From Oscheius tipulae (taxonomy: Eukaryota; Nematoda; Chromadorea; Rhabditida; Rhabditidae): DNA of 64,000 nucleotides. The DNA lies in NCBI GenBank assembly GCA_037178975.1, contig JASJZH010000003.1:6138001-6202000 (forward strand), read 5' to 3'. Each line of letters starts with the position of its first letter. The first letter of the stretch is position 1. Positions 46,755 through 61,100 of the stretch are shown one piece after another. The translations under genes and the position numbers were made by a program. The notes beneath the pieces were generated by a model. The model saw only the letters and a list, made by a program, of their open reading frames with translations, was not told where the DNA came from and made no database searches.

Positions 46755-48341
46755 CTGAATGAGAACAGATGAGTCAAGTTCAGAAACCTATTCCCAGGTT
46801 CACATGTGATAGGGAGAGCCTGTTTGGGAAAGAGAGTCAGGATGTTATCGTCTAACGAGGGGGATCTCCTCCCCGGAAAAGATCAACTATATCAGAGATT
46901 TGTGAGGTGGTCAAACTCTAAATGGTTAGATTTTAGATGATCTGGGTGGGAAAGTCCCAGATGGTGCTGGAGGGAGAGAGTGGGATTGGATACGGCGAAA
47001 CGAAGCCTCGTTTGCACCTGTCTTGACTGACGGACAACTGTTTTTCAGACAGGTTGTTTTTCTGTGGGGAAAATGAATATGAGCCGTATTTCTTCGGCCA
47101 GGTTTTGTGAGCAGTTACCGAAACGTCCAAATGGTGTAGGTCTCTCCTCAGATGAGGTTCTATAGGGTCGGATATTCAAAATTGTACTGGAGAAAAGATG
47201 GATACGCAAAGAATAATGTTTCACAAACCAGGAAGGGCTGTGGTCAGAGACTACTCGAAGTTGTTTACCGCCTTGGACTGTTAATACAATTCAGCTATTA
47301 ATGTATTCTGTTGTTTTCCCGCCCGCGACAGGGGGTCTGTAATTTTTTGAGTCACACGTATTTGTATATTTTGGACCCTTAATCTCTTGGTAGTACTTAA
47401 TTTTTTTAATAATTTTACGCAAAACTACGCCATGGTGCGGCTAAGATTTCCTTTTCGTTTTTCGTCGTTTTCCATCTTTTCCTTGTTTAATATTTTCTTC
47501 ACTACTGACGGTGAGCCAGAGGATTCTGATAGGTGAGCCCGATGACAGGAGGAGTAATGAGCAAGCCGAGTTACTGACAGTAGGCGAGACGAGTCTGCTC
47601 AGTTTTCGTGAGGTCGACATTCTCTAGGAAAGTGGGATCTTTCCTAACCGGCATCCTGAAGATGTTTTAGCCAAAAAGAAGAGGTTTATTGGAACTCTCC
47701 TTTTTTACAGGTAATATCTGCATCAAACAAGTTTTCTGTTGATTCCAAGGTGTCGCACGTTGAGAGCAGTCGAACAATATTATAAACAGACAGAAAATGT
47801 AAAAAACTAGTCGAGGAAAAAGGTTGAAAAGGACGAAAAACCGAAAATTAATTTGCGCCATGATGTAGTTTTGCGTTTCAGAATTTTTCGAAAATCGAGT
47901 CAGGGCGCCTGTCCAAGTACTACCAATCTCTCAACATAAGGTTATAAGAGAAAACAAATCTAAAAGAAGCTCAATGTTGTTCCACCTCCCTAGAGGGAAC
48001 TGAACATCTAGTCATAGTCACGTCACGACGGAAAGAAGTTCCCGGGAGTTCTTACCGGAAGAGCTGAGGTTGACGACATGAAGGCTGTCAAGTGCTGATT
48101 CTCACAGTCTCGAGTTGCCTCGTGGGAGGAAAAGATCAAACGACGTTGCCGATTACAGAGGTATAGTACTTTTAGGTGTCGAGATTAGAAGAACACGGCG
48201 CGGAAATGAACTTGTTCCGTCAACATATACGATTCGGGTGATGAAGCTATTCCTTGAATAATCTATTTCGATCTAGAAATATGGGTTGTATGTTTATGAA
48301 AAAAGTGTAAAATGGTACGAAAGTATTGAAAAGGGTAAAAA
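46755..48341. other. 1.6 kb intergenic stretch
   Basis: Between the receptor-like gene (5' flank) and the 3' end of the single-pass membrane protein. A plus-strand frame near 47431 (MVRLRFPFRFSSFSIFSLF) looks like a signal peptide and ends at a possible donor GATAG/GTGAGC, but no convincing following exon was found. Otherwise nothing is seen. Confidence 0.4.
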
Positions 48342-49326
48342 TTACTGGCTCTCTTCGGCTTTGGGCGGCGCATAGACTTCGGCTTGAACAGGAACTTCAT
48401 GATTACGAACGGATCGGTTGCTCATGGGAGAAGGATATTCGAGTTCGTCGTGGCTGAATATAAAAGATTAATTCAATCGTATAAGCGGGGAGGCGGAAGG
48501 GCAAACAACTTACAGTGTACGATCGAGATCGAGGTCGAGACTGACGCTGTCGTTGTCCAGATCACGAACGACCTGCTCAAATACGGAGCCGTTGTCGGCA
48601 CAAAGGGAGCGTGGATCTTCGAAAAAGTTCTTCTCTTTCGGCAGTGTTGCCATGCTGGGAACTGTGCTTAGAATCGGGACCTCGTCCGGGTTCAGCTCTC
48701 CGTGAACCATCCAGCGACGTTCTTCCTCGTCAATCTTTCTCTGCTTTCTGGCAAACTTTTCGTCCCGTTTCTGGCGTCGGTGCAGTTGAATTTGTTTGAT
48801 GAAGAACAGTGTATAAGTGACGGACATGATCCTGAAAAAGTATTTGTGCAATTTGCAATAAAAATGTAGCGTACACAAGATTCAAATAGATGACGAAGAC
48901 GATACGAGTAGCAGAATCCGAGATAACATTGGAAAAGAAACGGGCTATGGACTTGCTGGCCTCTTCCTTCGTATCAGGAATATTTGTACGAAAGCTGATC
49001 TTTTTGCCGAACATCTCCGTCGACAGCTGCACCTACAAATTAACTCACTGTCATGGTACGAAAGTACAACTTACATCACCGCTGAAGAATCGTTTAACCT
49101 TGTTGAAAAAGCTCGTCACAGACAGTCGAGTTCTGTCCACAAATGACAACTGCTCGGAATTTTTACTGCAAATGCGATAATTTGATAGGAAAAAGGCCTA
49201 CTTGAATTTAGAAGTCTTGATCGCTTTCGGTGGAGCCTCGGAGGCATCTGCTACTTTTTCAGTCGTTTTTGCCGAGACATAAAGTGCTAATATGGCAAGC
49301 AGATAAATTAGGAACAGCAGGCGCAT
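48342..49326 (-). CDS. single-pass membrane protein with signal peptide, unidentified
   Basis: Five exons. Signal peptide MRLLFLIYLLAILALYVSAK, a lumenal part with Lys/Ser-rich segments (EQLSFVDRTRLSVTSFFNK, EMFGKKISFRTNIPDT), a membrane span formed across an exon join (RIVFVIYLNLV then IMSVTYTLFFIKQ), and a basic then acidic cytosolic part (RRQKRDEKFARKQRKIDEEE, DNDSVSLDLDLDRTL) ending KAEESQ. No domain was recognised; the layout suggests a type I membrane protein. Confidence 0.65.
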
Positions 49327-49586
49327 CCTAAAGACTGATTCACGTACAAAAACACCAAAAAGAACATGAGGAAAGGTATTAAATAATGTGAAAAAAAATA
49401 TATAGAACGTTTGGTGAACCGATTAAAGAATATTTATATCCGCGCCATAATTGCTTTCTTCTTGTAAAGTACTATAGATGGCGGGAAGTTTGAACAGAAC
49501 GTTATAATTTTATGCCTACGATTATTTTTCCATATCGCTTCCCCTTCTTTCATCGAAAATTTAGAGTTATCAAAAGCTTTCAGGCC

Positions 49587-50458
49587 ATGTCCCATCGCAG
49601 CATTCGTAAAATACAATCAGCACCATTTCAATTCGCTGCATTTGAGCTCGATACAAGTTAGTTTCTCATTATGGCTGATCTAATAGGTTTCCAGACTTGG
49701 CCAGACAGATCTTCCTCAAAACGTTATTAGGACTGACAAAAAAACTAAACGGTTTGACCTTATTTCTGCTGAAAAAATTCTTCTCAGCCCTTGCGAAAGC
49801 TCGCAAAGTATTAATCAAAAGGAGGAAAGCAGCCCTGAGAATAGATGCCCAACTCGAAGTGCAGATCAAATCACTGAGAGAATACTATCAGGAGGAATTA
49901 ACAACAAGTAAATAGTACGTTCGCTAATTCCAATTTATTAAAGTACCAGCTTTCAGTGGCCCAGATATCGTCAAACTCTTCAGCCTGTTCAGCATCGACA
50001 GCAATCCTCGGGCGAAATGTGAGCCGGCAGTGGTAGAGCGTCTAGAAGAATGGAAATCCGAAGTGGCGAATACTGAATGGTCAGTTTCTCCTTGTTCATT
50101 GTATGCGTTGTGATTCAGGCACGCGAACTACACGAAATTGAAAACAAAGGAAAGAAAGGTCTTGAATCAGCTGCGTGCGACGGAGAGTCGTCTTGATGAG
50201 CTCAAAAGACTATTACATGCCTATAAAGCAATAGGTATAAGACTTTCAAACCCGATAATGATTCTTTTTCAGGAGGACTGGCATCGAGTCTGAAGGATAA
50301 ATCCCCCGAACTCGCCCACAGAATGATTCAAATAGCCATCAGTCGAGAAATACCCACAGCCCACCTACAAAGTCAGTTAATTTCCAATTCCTGATTATTT
50401 TCTCCTGGTTTCAGGCTCACAAGAAGCTGATCATGATGAAAGTGAGGAAGAAACCTGA
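49587..50458 (+). CDS. coiled-coil protein, unidentified
   Basis: Six short exons; the ATG follows CTTTCAGGCC, a trans-splice-like site. Exon 1 MSHRSIRKIQSAPFQFAAF joins by a 38-nt intron to LARQIFLKTLLGLTKKL and a basic helix (LAKARKVLIKRRKAALRID), then FSGPDIVKLFSLFSIDSN, VVERLEEWKSEVANTEW, a coiled coil (KTKERKVLNQLRATESRLD), HRMIQIAISREIPTAH and an acidic end HDESEEET. About 235 residues. The helical make-up recalls kinetochore or spindle accessory proteins but no family was recognised. Confidence 0.65.
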
Positions 50459-50658
50459 ATCCCAGTCTTGTATATTTTCACCCTTTTGCCTGTATTATTT
50501 ATTTGCCAAGTAAATTCTTTTTTCATGCATTCTTTTAACTATCAGTTGTTTCCTAGGACTCGTGCCTCTGCTCTCTACTCTAACATTTGCTTTCTCCGCG
50601 TTTCAACGAAAATAACCAACGCGTAAAACTCATTCTAACTATAAAAACTTTTCCAGCT

Positions 50659-51367
50659 ATGAAACTGAATGAAAATGTCCAAATCAAAGGAAGCCATGCT
50701 GTATTGGTCCCTTACGAGCCGGAGCACGTGGAAAAGTACCACCAGTGGATGGAAGACGAAGAAATTCGAAGGTAGGGGCGTCTGAAGTGTTATCATCCCC
50801 CATATTTCAGGCTCACTGGTTCCGAAAGACTTTCCTTCGAAGAAGAATGTGAGATGCAGCGTAGTTGGCGTGACGACGAAGACAAATTGACCTTCATTCT
50901 GCTCTCCGTAGAAGATTTAGTCGCTGGGAAAAACGAGGTTACTCTCTGCTCTTCCAACATATTTAATTGTAGTTTCCAGATAGATTCGATGATCGGAGAC
51001 GTGAATCTGTTCCTAGATAATGACGAAAAGACGGCAGAAGCCGAGGTTATGATAGCTGAAGAGCGTGCGAGAGGGAAAGGGATCGCTTCCGAAGCGCTAA
51101 GACTCCTCTTTTCCTATGCTCTTCAACAGTTACAAATACAAAAGCAGGTTCATTCTTATCAATCTATTTATCATTTTCAGATTTTTCGTCAAAATAACGG
51201 ACGACAACAATGCGAGCATACATCTCTTTGAGAAGAAGCTCGGGTTCAAGCAGATTTCTCACAGTTCCGCATTCAAAGAGTACACTTTCGAGCTGCCTTC
51301 GAGTTCGATGAACGAGCTCCGCCACTACCTCCGCCCAGAACAAATAGCAGAATATCGAAGGCGATAA
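50659..51367 (+). CDS. NAT9: N-acetyltransferase 9 (GNAT)
   Basis: Four exons encode about 200 residues. MKLNENVQIKGSHAVLVPYE then VEKYHQWMEDEEIR and LTGSERLSFEEECEMQRSW match the NAT9 N-terminus. The GNAT core follows: MIGDVNLFL, AEAEVMIAEERARGKGIASE with the acetyl-CoA-binding R-x2-G-x-G/A motif, and FVKITDDNNASIHLFEKKLGF. The ATG at 50659 fits the family start; an upstream in-frame Met at 50587 is less likely. The fly enzyme stabilises microtubules. Confidence 0.92.
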
Positions 51368-51664
51368 TATCATCAAATTTTATTTGATAAATCTTTGACA
51401 ACGGGATTCAACTGAATAATGAGAACGAAAGGGAAAGGTGTCCGACTGAGCGAGCAAATTCTATCCTGACAGCGAACGAGACAGATGTGCACAAATGTAC
51501 GAGGGAAAGTTACAAGAAAAGGAGACTACAATTGGACACATCCGTCACGGAGAGAACTCAGTCGAAACCGACGAAGAGGGGATGAAAGACAAAACAAAGG
51601 CTGGTGCAATAGCACCTACACTTAGATCATTGCCACATGGCAATATACACGACAATATTTTGGC

Positions 51665-54600
51665 TTAGTGGAACTCGTTGGCTTCCGTATCGTCTGCCAG
51701 TCTCTGATATTTGTCTCTACAGACCCCGCGAACCGCAACTTGGTGGGGCGGACACTGAGCTTCGCACTTCTTCACGATTCTCTCCCCGACAATTCGGAGA
51801 ACTTGGACCTGGGTGCCAGGACAGGGTCCTTTCGGGTCAGCTCCTCGAGCCGGACCAGGCTTTCCCGTCTCCGACGTCGTACAACATTGGAATCTCATCG
51901 TCGATGTGTTCTTCACACATCTGCAGGCATATTTTGATCTTTCTCTCAAAGAATCAAACTCACTTGTAGCCAGAAGGACACGAGTTGGACATACCGCTGC
52001 ACTGAACCGGGGTTCCGGTCGAAGGGAAGAGCAGAGCCACTCCGGATGGACATCCGTCTCCGGACACGGTGCTGGAACAGCAGAAGTAGTCCTGGAAAGT
52101 ATTAATGGGTAGGAGCCAGAAAGAATCTACCTTGTGAGTCTTGGAGAAGCTGCACTTGTATCCCGAGGGACAAGGGCTGGAAGTACACTTCTTCGGCTTG
52201 CCGTTGAGCAGATAGACGCTGCCCTTGTCACAGACGGGCTTTCCTTTAGGCTCTTCGGTCTCTTCCGTGTCCTCATCCTCCGGCTTCAATTTGCTAAAAG
52301 AGGTCGACGACGGCTGCTTGTTGTTGATGACTTTTCCCCTGCCACAGCAAATGTTCTTCTGGGCAGTCTCACTGAACTGACAACTGTAGCCACGAGGACA
52401 GCCATTGGGACGCGATGGACTACAGAAGCGGACACTCTTCGTCTCCCGATCCACGTATGGGGCCTAAATTCTTTGATAAAGAACTGAGACTGTCCCTTAC
52501 CTGGTTCGCGATGGGGCAGGTGCTCATTGGACGGCCCTTGACCGATTTCTTCACGCATTGCTCGTCCACGACTTCATAATCTTCTGGGCATTCACAGACA
52601 GACTCCTGACAGGAAGATCCACCCTGGCATTGTTCGTCGACCTCACAGCTGCTTCCGACCATGGAGTGGGGCAGACAGACACCCTTGACCTCGACCTAAG
52701 GAAGCTTGTATTGAAGAGAACTCAATGAAAAGTACCTCATGTTCTCCACAGGCGATCTGACAGACACCGTCGACTTCCTTGTGTCCCGAAGGACAGCTAC
52801 AGGCTCCGTCGCGGCAGAGAGCACTCTTGGGACATTGGACCTGGTTCTTGCACGGGTCTCCGATGTTCACGCGGTCGAGACAGATTCCTTCAACCAGGAC
52901 CTGCTTCTCAGTACAGCTGGGCTCGTTGGTGGTACAGCACAGCTGGGAGCCGGTGATACTTCTCTGGCAGGAGTAGCCACTGGGACAGGTGCTCTGTCCG
53001 ATAGCACAACTCTGTGGTTCACCGGTGATTCCGATGAAGGCCACGGAGTCGTTGGGACAACCTCCAGACATTCCGCAGCATTGGAACTGGTTGTTGGAGT
53101 TGGAAAACTGACAGAAATAGCCGGTGGGACAGTTCTGAGAAGCAGCAGTACAGATACGAGGCGTATTGGTGGACTGTTCTCTGTAGGCAACCTGGTTGTT
53201 CGGGCATCCGAGAGCAGCAATGGACTTGGGCGTGGTGATCGGGGTGGCTCCGCAGCATTGGTAACGTTGATTGGCCAAGGACCATTGACAACTGTATCCA
53301 TTGGGACAGGGAGCATTGGGAGGATTGAAGGGGTCACACGGGGCGATCTGATTGTCCTTCATGAAGACGTACTCGTTGGGAGGGCAGCCATCAGAGACGG
53401 AAGCAACCTCTCCCTTACAACAGTATCCAGTAGTAAACTCGTTCTGTGTGGATTGACAGCTGTAGCCGTTCGGGCAGGTGATGAAGGCTCCGACGGTACA
53501 AGAGCGAGGCATCTGGGTGTTGTCCTCCAAGTAGAATTCGGCCTTGTTCGGGCAGAGATGGTTTCCAGAACAGCAGTATCCTGGAAAATATTGAATCATC
53601 ATCAGATAGTAGAAATACCTTGGAAGGCGCCGGGAACGTCCGACTGACAGGTGTAGCCATTGGGACACTGGTTCGTGTTGCTGCTGATTGTGCAACGGAT
53701 CGGACCCTTGGAAGACGGTTCACGGTAGAGGGCTTTTCCAGAAGGACACAGGTCTCCGGTAATGGAAGCACAGCAGTAGTAGCGGTTCTTCAGAGCATTG
53801 AATCTACAAAGATAGTTGCTCGGGCAGGATCCTTCGACGTTGATCAGACACTCGCGAACAGACATGTCAACAGCGTTCACGTAGGCCTTCTCTCCGTCCG
53901 GACAGACATCCATGTTTGTGGCTCCACAGCAGACACTGTTGCTGCTCAACTGGTCGTAAGTACAGCCGAAGTTGGTCGGACAGCTGTTGGACAGGGCGGC
54001 GTTGCATTCGTAGGGAAGGTTTGTGTTAGGGTTCACGTAGGCCACGTCTCTGAAAATTTAGCATTTGATCGGTAGAAAAAGCAAGAGCTTTATGCTATGT
54101 GTCAATCTTTGTTACGGTGACTCTGAGAGGACCACAGATCAAATCTGGACTCTGTCAGTGGAATTACAGTTACCGGAGCGGCAAATTATCATTCTCAAAG
54201 TCTGTCAAATATTTCTTTCCACCAAATTACCAAAGTACCTTGTACCAAAACAGAGTAATCTCAAAAGAGTAACAGTAAACTTTGGGATACTTACCCAGGA
54301 GTACAGGCAGCCGAGAGACAGAAATTGTTGCACTGTTCCATGGTGGCGAAATTGTTCAGATTTCCACTGCATCCGTTGTAGGTGAACTGAGTGCATTCCT
54401 TGGTGACAATGTTGAAGTAGAAGCGGGCAGCGGCTGAGCTCGAGCAGCTGCTACCTTGCTGCGGTGGCAAGGAACAGATGTAACTCCTGGTAGGACAACA
54501 GCGATTGACGACCGAGGATCCGGAGTTCACAGAGGTGCATTCGTGAGTGGTAGGGCAAGTCTGACTGGCGGAGCAAACCATCAGCTGGCCGAACTCGTTC

Positions 54601-57600
54601 CTTTCGGGAGTTCCACCGTTGGGACAGCCGCCGACTCCGCAGTAGCCTTCGCAGTCCTGAACGTTCTATGTGAAGAAGAATACACAAGTATCTTACATCA
54701 CGAGTAGCAAAATTGTTGCTGTTTCCATCACAGCCATTGTATTGATAGCTCTCACATTCCTGTGTTTGCGAGTTGTAGTAGTATCTGTAAGAGGAACCGG
54801 ATCCGCAGGTGACTCCCTTGTGGGGAGAGAGAGTACAGGTATAGGCTTTGGTAGGACAACAGCCCCAAACGTAACCATCGAAGTAGCACTCATAGTTGAC
54901 CGGACAACTGTTGCCGCTGCCAGAGTTGGAGCAGACGTAGTAGTTGCCCTGGTAGTCCTTGTAGGCGTCTCCCTGCGGACACTGAGGCTCGGCTGAAAGA
55001 TTTACATTGTTTAGAAAGACAAAAAGACTCACGAATAATGTTCTCGCAAGTGTTCTGGCACTCGAGTAGGGTCTCAAAGTTGTTGTCGTTGCCCTGACAG
55101 CCGGTGTAGTCGAAGATCTCACAGGCTCTGGTGACGGCGTTATACCAGTAGCGACGGACACTCTGCTTGCAGTCTCCGAGACGCAGAGGCTGCGAACAGA
55201 TGGCCTGAGGACGAGGACAGCAGACGTTGTGATCGGACTGACACTCGTGAGTGGACGGACAGTCGGCATTAGTCGAGCATCTCTGGTTGGCTGAAAGTTT
55301 CTTTACTGACACTGAGAAGGGAGAGACAGTACCAGCTCCAATCTTGAGAGGAGTTCCGTATTTGCATTGAAGTTTGGCACAGAACAGTTCACAGTCGGCC
55401 GAAGACTTGAAGTTGTTGTAGTTTCCGAGGGCTCCATTGTAGGTGAATGCGATACAGCGACCCTGCTCGGCGTCGTAGTAGTATCTGGTTTTTTTTTGTT
55501 ATCACCAAAATTGTAAACAGTACCTGCTGGAGGTGGCATAGGTCAGAGAGTAGCTCTTCTTCATCGTGAATCCGGCATCAAAGTTGGTGGTTCTGAGCAG
55601 ATCAACAGGTCGTCCTCCAGAGTTACTGCAGACATTGGCCACAGTCGGGCAACAGAGCTGCATGGATCCAATAGAGGTGCATTCGAAGTTACTGGTACAG
55701 CTGCTGGCAGTCTGACAGTTGTTGACAGGCTCGTCTTCATTCTGACTGGCTCCGGTCAAGTATTGGGGCGATCCACGCTTACAGGCTGAAAGTTTCTCTT
55801 GTTGTTTGTGGTCCTCTGAGAGAAAGAGTCAGAGCGCGTGCTCGCCACCGGCGGATTTGGCCGGTGAGTGTTTGCGCTGCACGTCTCGCACGCTTAGCGA
55901 CGGTCACTCCGTCTGTACTAAGAGTGGGAAAGGCTAAAGAGCCCCTCGGGACACGTCAACTCGAATCAACGGGAGCACTTTGTCATCAAATATTGGGTCT
56001 ATTAATAGATAGAAAACTCACTGTCACGACAGTACGACTCGCAATGTTCTCTGGTCTTGAAATTGTTCGGCGACTGGAGTTCGGTCTCATCCCAAGGATC
56101 CCACATGAACTGTTCGCAGGTTCCAGTAACGGCATTGTACCACCATCTGGGACGAACTCCGGCCGGAGCAGCAGCTCCAGAGTCGGCTTCTCGCTTTGGC
56201 TGGATACATGTGAAGGCTAAAGAGAGTCAGTAGGACCCGAACCAATAATAAGACTACCTCTGTTAGGACAGCAGATTCCGTCAGTGGCTGGGTGAAGGTC
56301 ATAAACGCCCTCCATAGCAGTCTTGACATTGGCCATCGATGAAGTCGAGGTGACACAGTCGAAGATGTCAGCAATGTAGATACCGTTTCCGTTGGTCGGG
56401 TCAGAGGAGAAGACACAAGCTCCGCCACCATTTGACACAAAAGTGGTGTAGTCGGTAGAAGCCGAGGAACAGAACTGGAGAGGGTTGATGTGCTCTCCCA
56501 TCTGGACATCAGAGTCGTCCGGATCGGTCATGGCCGGGTTTCGAAGCTGACTGACTGGCATAGTCAGAAGATCATCGTCGTACTCGGGAAGGGGACATCT
56601 AGATTTTGATAAGTACAGAGATAGGAGTAGATACTCACTTGGGGACCGGATCACCATCCTCTCCAGAATGGAGGACACAGACGACTCCATCACGCGTCTT
56701 GGCCTGGACGTATGGAATTCCATTGACATCTTCTGGACACTCACAGCGGGACTTTTCACATCTAAGTGCATTTTTCAAAGAAGTTGAAGGGACGCCTACC
56801 TGCTCTCAGGCCAGACTGCACTACACTGCTCAGCGTACTGACATCCACTCTCTCCGGGATTCTTCTTGAGGTAGCAGTAGCCCTGGATGGCAACAAAGTT
56901 GCTCAAGCAGGTACACGAGCCGGTAGAACAGAACATTCCCTAAACATTTCTCTTCCAATGAGTATAGAAAAGGAAACTCACAGTGAGACAGTCAGTGTTG
57001 AAACTACAGAAGTCTCCAACTCTCCCGGAGCCGGCGACTCCTTGACGCTTGTACCGCACATTACCAGTACGGCACTTGCCATCAATGAAGAACTGACCCT
57101 TTCCACAGAGCTTCCTCTCGATTTCGCCCTTGACCAGATTGCACACCAGGAAGGCATCCTCGTGCATCTCTGTCTTACTGCAAATTGTGTTCTGTTTCTA
57201 CGGTTCAGTCAAAAAGCATACTTTTTGTCATTGTCACAGTAGAGCGACTCTGCTGTCGTCTCTTCTGAGCATTTGTAGCCCTGCTCAAGCAGGGTACATG
57301 TGCCGCAGTCATCGCCGATTTGACACAGTTTCTTCGAGAGCACACCTCCTGAACTTGGTTTGTTTGTATTGGATGATAAACACGACTGCGCTGTTTGTAG
57401 ACTGATTGACCGCGCGGGGGAGAAAAGTGTGTGGCGACACGAATCGTTTTAGCTCATTTTCGCCGAGGGTTCAGGACCAAATAGCTAATACTGAAGTGAC
57501 CATAGGGGTACCGGGGGCACCACTGAAATCGAATTTGAGCGAGCTATTTTCTCTGCAGAAAATTCTAAACAGTCAACATAGAGGGTTAAGATTTAAAGCG

Positions 57601-57912
57601 AGGTTAAACCCAGAAGGAAAACTCCAGACTGGATTTCCTAGCAATGTGATGCTCTGAATAGTCTGTATCGGTTTCAATGCTTTCACAAATCGTCCAGGCT
57701 CTCTGCCATGTCACGGGCTTTGTCGCAATGAACAAAAAGAAAAAAAGAATAGTTTGAAAATAGTCCGAAGTAGGGATGGTTTCCAATGTAGAGAGGAAAT
57801 ACAGTATAAAGAAGAAGAGAAGCCAAAACAGCGGAGAGTCACGAAAAGTTTGCGAATAGAATCGATCGTGAATACCTGTGAGGAGGAGTGCTACAGCTAG
57901 CAGTCGATGCAT
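51665..57912 (-). CDS. large secreted lustrin-cysteine/Kunitz repeat protein (paralogue A)
   Basis: About 20 exons. Exon 1 is the signal peptide [13 protein letters not shown] at 57912. An EB-like segment with a furin-like site (VRYKRQ) follows, then an acidic block and five Kunitz-type modules: K1 about 56.05-56.2 kb, K2 about 55.4-55.65, K3 about 55.05-55.2 ([17 protein letters not shown]), K4 about 54.7-54.85 ([11 protein letters not shown]) and K5 about 54.3-54.5 ([11 protein letters not shown]). A WAP/lustrin linker precedes most of them. The C-terminal half is a run of about 12 lustrin-cysteine repeats (CPxGYSCQ...xxCC), one EB pair and a short basic end [11 protein letters not shown]2 lacks the second and fourth Kunitz cysteines; K1 has none in the usual P1 region. 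Nematode relatives are cuticle or secreted protease-inhibitor proteins. Confidence 0.85.
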
Positions 57913-58107
57913 GGCCGTTCGGCTGCTGTGCCCGTGTCCTGCTCTTCTTGCTTCTTGAGTCGGGCTCCGCCTACCCCGCCCCTCTCTCTCTCTCGCTCCC
58001 CGGCCCGCAACTTGCACTACAACCCGTAAGCTCCTTACTGGGTAAATATGAACACGAGCCACGAGAGAACAATGTGGAAAAATAGCTTCATTTGGGAAAG
58101 AGAGAAA

Positions 58108-61100
58108 TCACCGTCGTCGACAGTCACCTCGGGGGCAAAGAGATCGGCAGAAAGTCGAATCGGCGTCTTGGGAATAACCACGAGGACAGGCTGCTGCTCG
58201 TCGACGTCTTCTGCCCAACACAGGACAACACTTTCTTGACAGACATGAGTAACCAACAGGACATTTGGTCGTGGCTGTACAGACCAATGGTAACTGGGTG
58301 TTGGGGAAGAAGAGCGGGGATCCACCACCTGGACATGCCATTCCGGACTGGGCAGGTCTCGGTCTGACGGGAAGACTTGTAGGAATGATACTGGGCTGAA
58401 TGGGCAGAATGGAAGAGGGGGGAGTACAACAAAGGTAAGTGTTGATTGTTTTCGAATAGTTACAGACGGCCGGCCGAATGCATTTTGTGGCTCCCATACA
58501 GAGAGTGATGTTGCCAGAGTTATCTATGATAGCTGATCTGCCCGCTCCACAGAGATTGGCCAGACAGCGGCCTTTGTGGGGAGCATGCCCTTCGGGACAT
58601 CGACACGTTCCTTCCAGGCAGACGGTACCCGATTTGCACTGCTCGGCGACTTCACAACCATCTCCAAGCTCCGAAGACTTGTAACACTTCGCATCCACTT
58701 GGATCTCTTCCGGCTGGCAGCCTTCCTTTTCACAACTGCCATTGCTCTCGACAAAGCCCTTTCGACATCGGCATAGCTGGGAAATACAGTCGGCGTTCGG
58801 GCCACACTGACTTGGAAGGAGACAGGCAGCTCCGACTTTTCCGCGTTTTCTGAAAAACTGTATACAGTCTCATACGATGGCTTACTTGCAAACCCCATTG
58901 GTCAGAATCATGTCCGGTGGACATGGGGGCCTAGTCGTGGTCGTTGGAGTCATCGTGGTTGATTCTGTCGGTTCTGGAATCGTCTCTGGTTGTTCTGTTG
59001 TAGGTGAGGCAGAGTCGATACCCTGCAAATTTTTGTGTGAAGGGAATGACAAGAGCAGACCAGGAATCTGACAGGCGGCATTTCAGTCAGTACTGTGCAA
59101 CAAACATTCTTGCCATTCCTCGTCCTCTGACAGCTGTACCCATCAGGACAGTTCGGATCTCTTGGAGAGCACTCCTTGGCTGTTCCGGTCACGTCCAGAT
59201 ACGAGACAGAATCTCCGGGACACCCTGAAGAGACAGACAATTACAGTGTCCCTTTTGTCACTTGCCCGACTTGTGTCCACAGCATTGGAACTGCTTATTC
59301 TTGTCCGAGAATTGACAGAAGTAGCCCATCGGACAGCTGTTACCCGAGGACGTACAAACCACAGGTCTGTTCTCCATCACAAAGGCAACTTGTGAATGTG
59401 AACATCCGAGCTCTAAAGCAAAAATTCTATTTTCAGCCGCGTTCTATTTGGATCGAGTCACGATCTGTGATAGTGTCTCGCCCTCTCGCGCTCCTTCTGT
59501 GGGGCCTCTCTGCGCACTAATCGCGTGTCATCCGGCGACTTGAACACCGGTAAAAACACGCACAAGCACCGGTTATTTACGCAGAGCGCACCGACTCGAA
59601 CTCATTAGAGGGGCTGTACCTTCTTGTTCGACCTCCTCTTCCTCAATCGGATCTTTTCCACAGCACTGGTAGCGCTGGAAGGCGATGGCAAATTGGCATG
59701 AGAACGAGCCCGGGCAGCCCTGAAAACAAGAGTTTCTGTGTGTGTGTGTGTCTGAAGCCATATTGGCTATTAGAGAGTTACTTTGTGCGCACTCTCATTG
59801 TGGCTCTCTCAAGTCAAAGTAGAGTCAGTTTGGGAGAGAGCTTCGTTGGGGATATGTTGCACCTGTCAATGTAGCTCGACTGGAACATCATCTACCTGTC
59901 ACGAGTCCCAACAGGGCATCAGTCAAACTTCTTAGAAAAACTCTCACCTTGTTCTGTAGATTGAAAGGGTCACACTGAACAATTTCCGACTTTTTAGTGA
60001 AGGCATACTCTCCCGGAGGACATCCCTCTGAAACCGTATACTATAAACAGCTCGGAACCATAATTACCAGAGATGGCGTTGATTTCTCCCTTGCAACAGA
60101 ACCCATCCGTGGCTGAGGGTGTGCTTCGATGACATCTGTAGCCAGAAGGACAACTGATGAAGGCTCCCGGAGTACAGATTCTCGGCATTTTTGTCTTCTC
60201 GTCGACAAGGAATTCAGCATCTCCCTTGCAAACGTTCCTAGCTGAGCAACAGAAGCCCTGAAGAACGTCTTTGCTTCGACTCTGGCACGAGTAGCCATCC
60301 GGACAGGCATTGGGATTATTCAGAGTACATCTGTTGGGAAGGAGAGTCTTCTGGGCACGGTACAGAGCACGGCCATCAGGACAGACATCTGGAAGCTCCC
60401 GGTAGAAACACTGGTAGAACCGAATTTGTTTGGAAAAGAGTCCAGTTTTGATTACCCGAAGATATAGATTCTTTTTGAGTGAAGAAATGTAAACTTTTTG
60501 AATGAAGGCCATAATTAAAATAAAGTCAAGCTCTGGAGCTCTTTGCTGGAACGTTATAGTCTCCGATCCGCAATGTCTTGCTGGGTAGAACCTTTTCAGT
60601 TTGGACTGGCGCTGTCGTATGAACTTAACTGAAGGCATTTGACATTCGTTAGACGGTACGGGAGACACGCTCTACCTATCGAGATGCTTCTGACCATGTT
60701 TCCAAAGAGTTCTAGCTACTTCCAAAGCCTGAATAATGGCTTCTTTGTCTCCCACTTGGACCAATTCTCGACTACAAAAAAGTAAGTCGTGATTGGGTCG
60801 CGATGGGCCCCGTATTTGTCGAAGTGAGAGTGACTCAAACTCGAGAAGCGTCGCGCACTTTTTGCGCCCACCAAAAGCAGCACGATTCGGACATTAGAGG
60901 GTCATCTTGTATCCATTTATCTTTCCTTCTCACTAATATTCAAGGAACACTCTGTACTCTTCTAAGTTTCGGCACCAATATTGACCCCGATCTCTGTTTG
61001 AGGTCATTTTGTTTGTCCCGTCGTGGGCACAGAGTGGATGACAGGTGGGGGAACAAAGAGTTCCGATGGCAACCCAGGGAATATCGTAATCCAAACGGAA

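Noticed and set aside
52739-53647. 302-codon plus-strand open frame
   Set aside because: It is antisense to the lustrin-cysteine exon of paralogue A. Repeated Cys/Gly/Pro codons keep the opposite strand open; it has no signal peptide, splice structure or domain.
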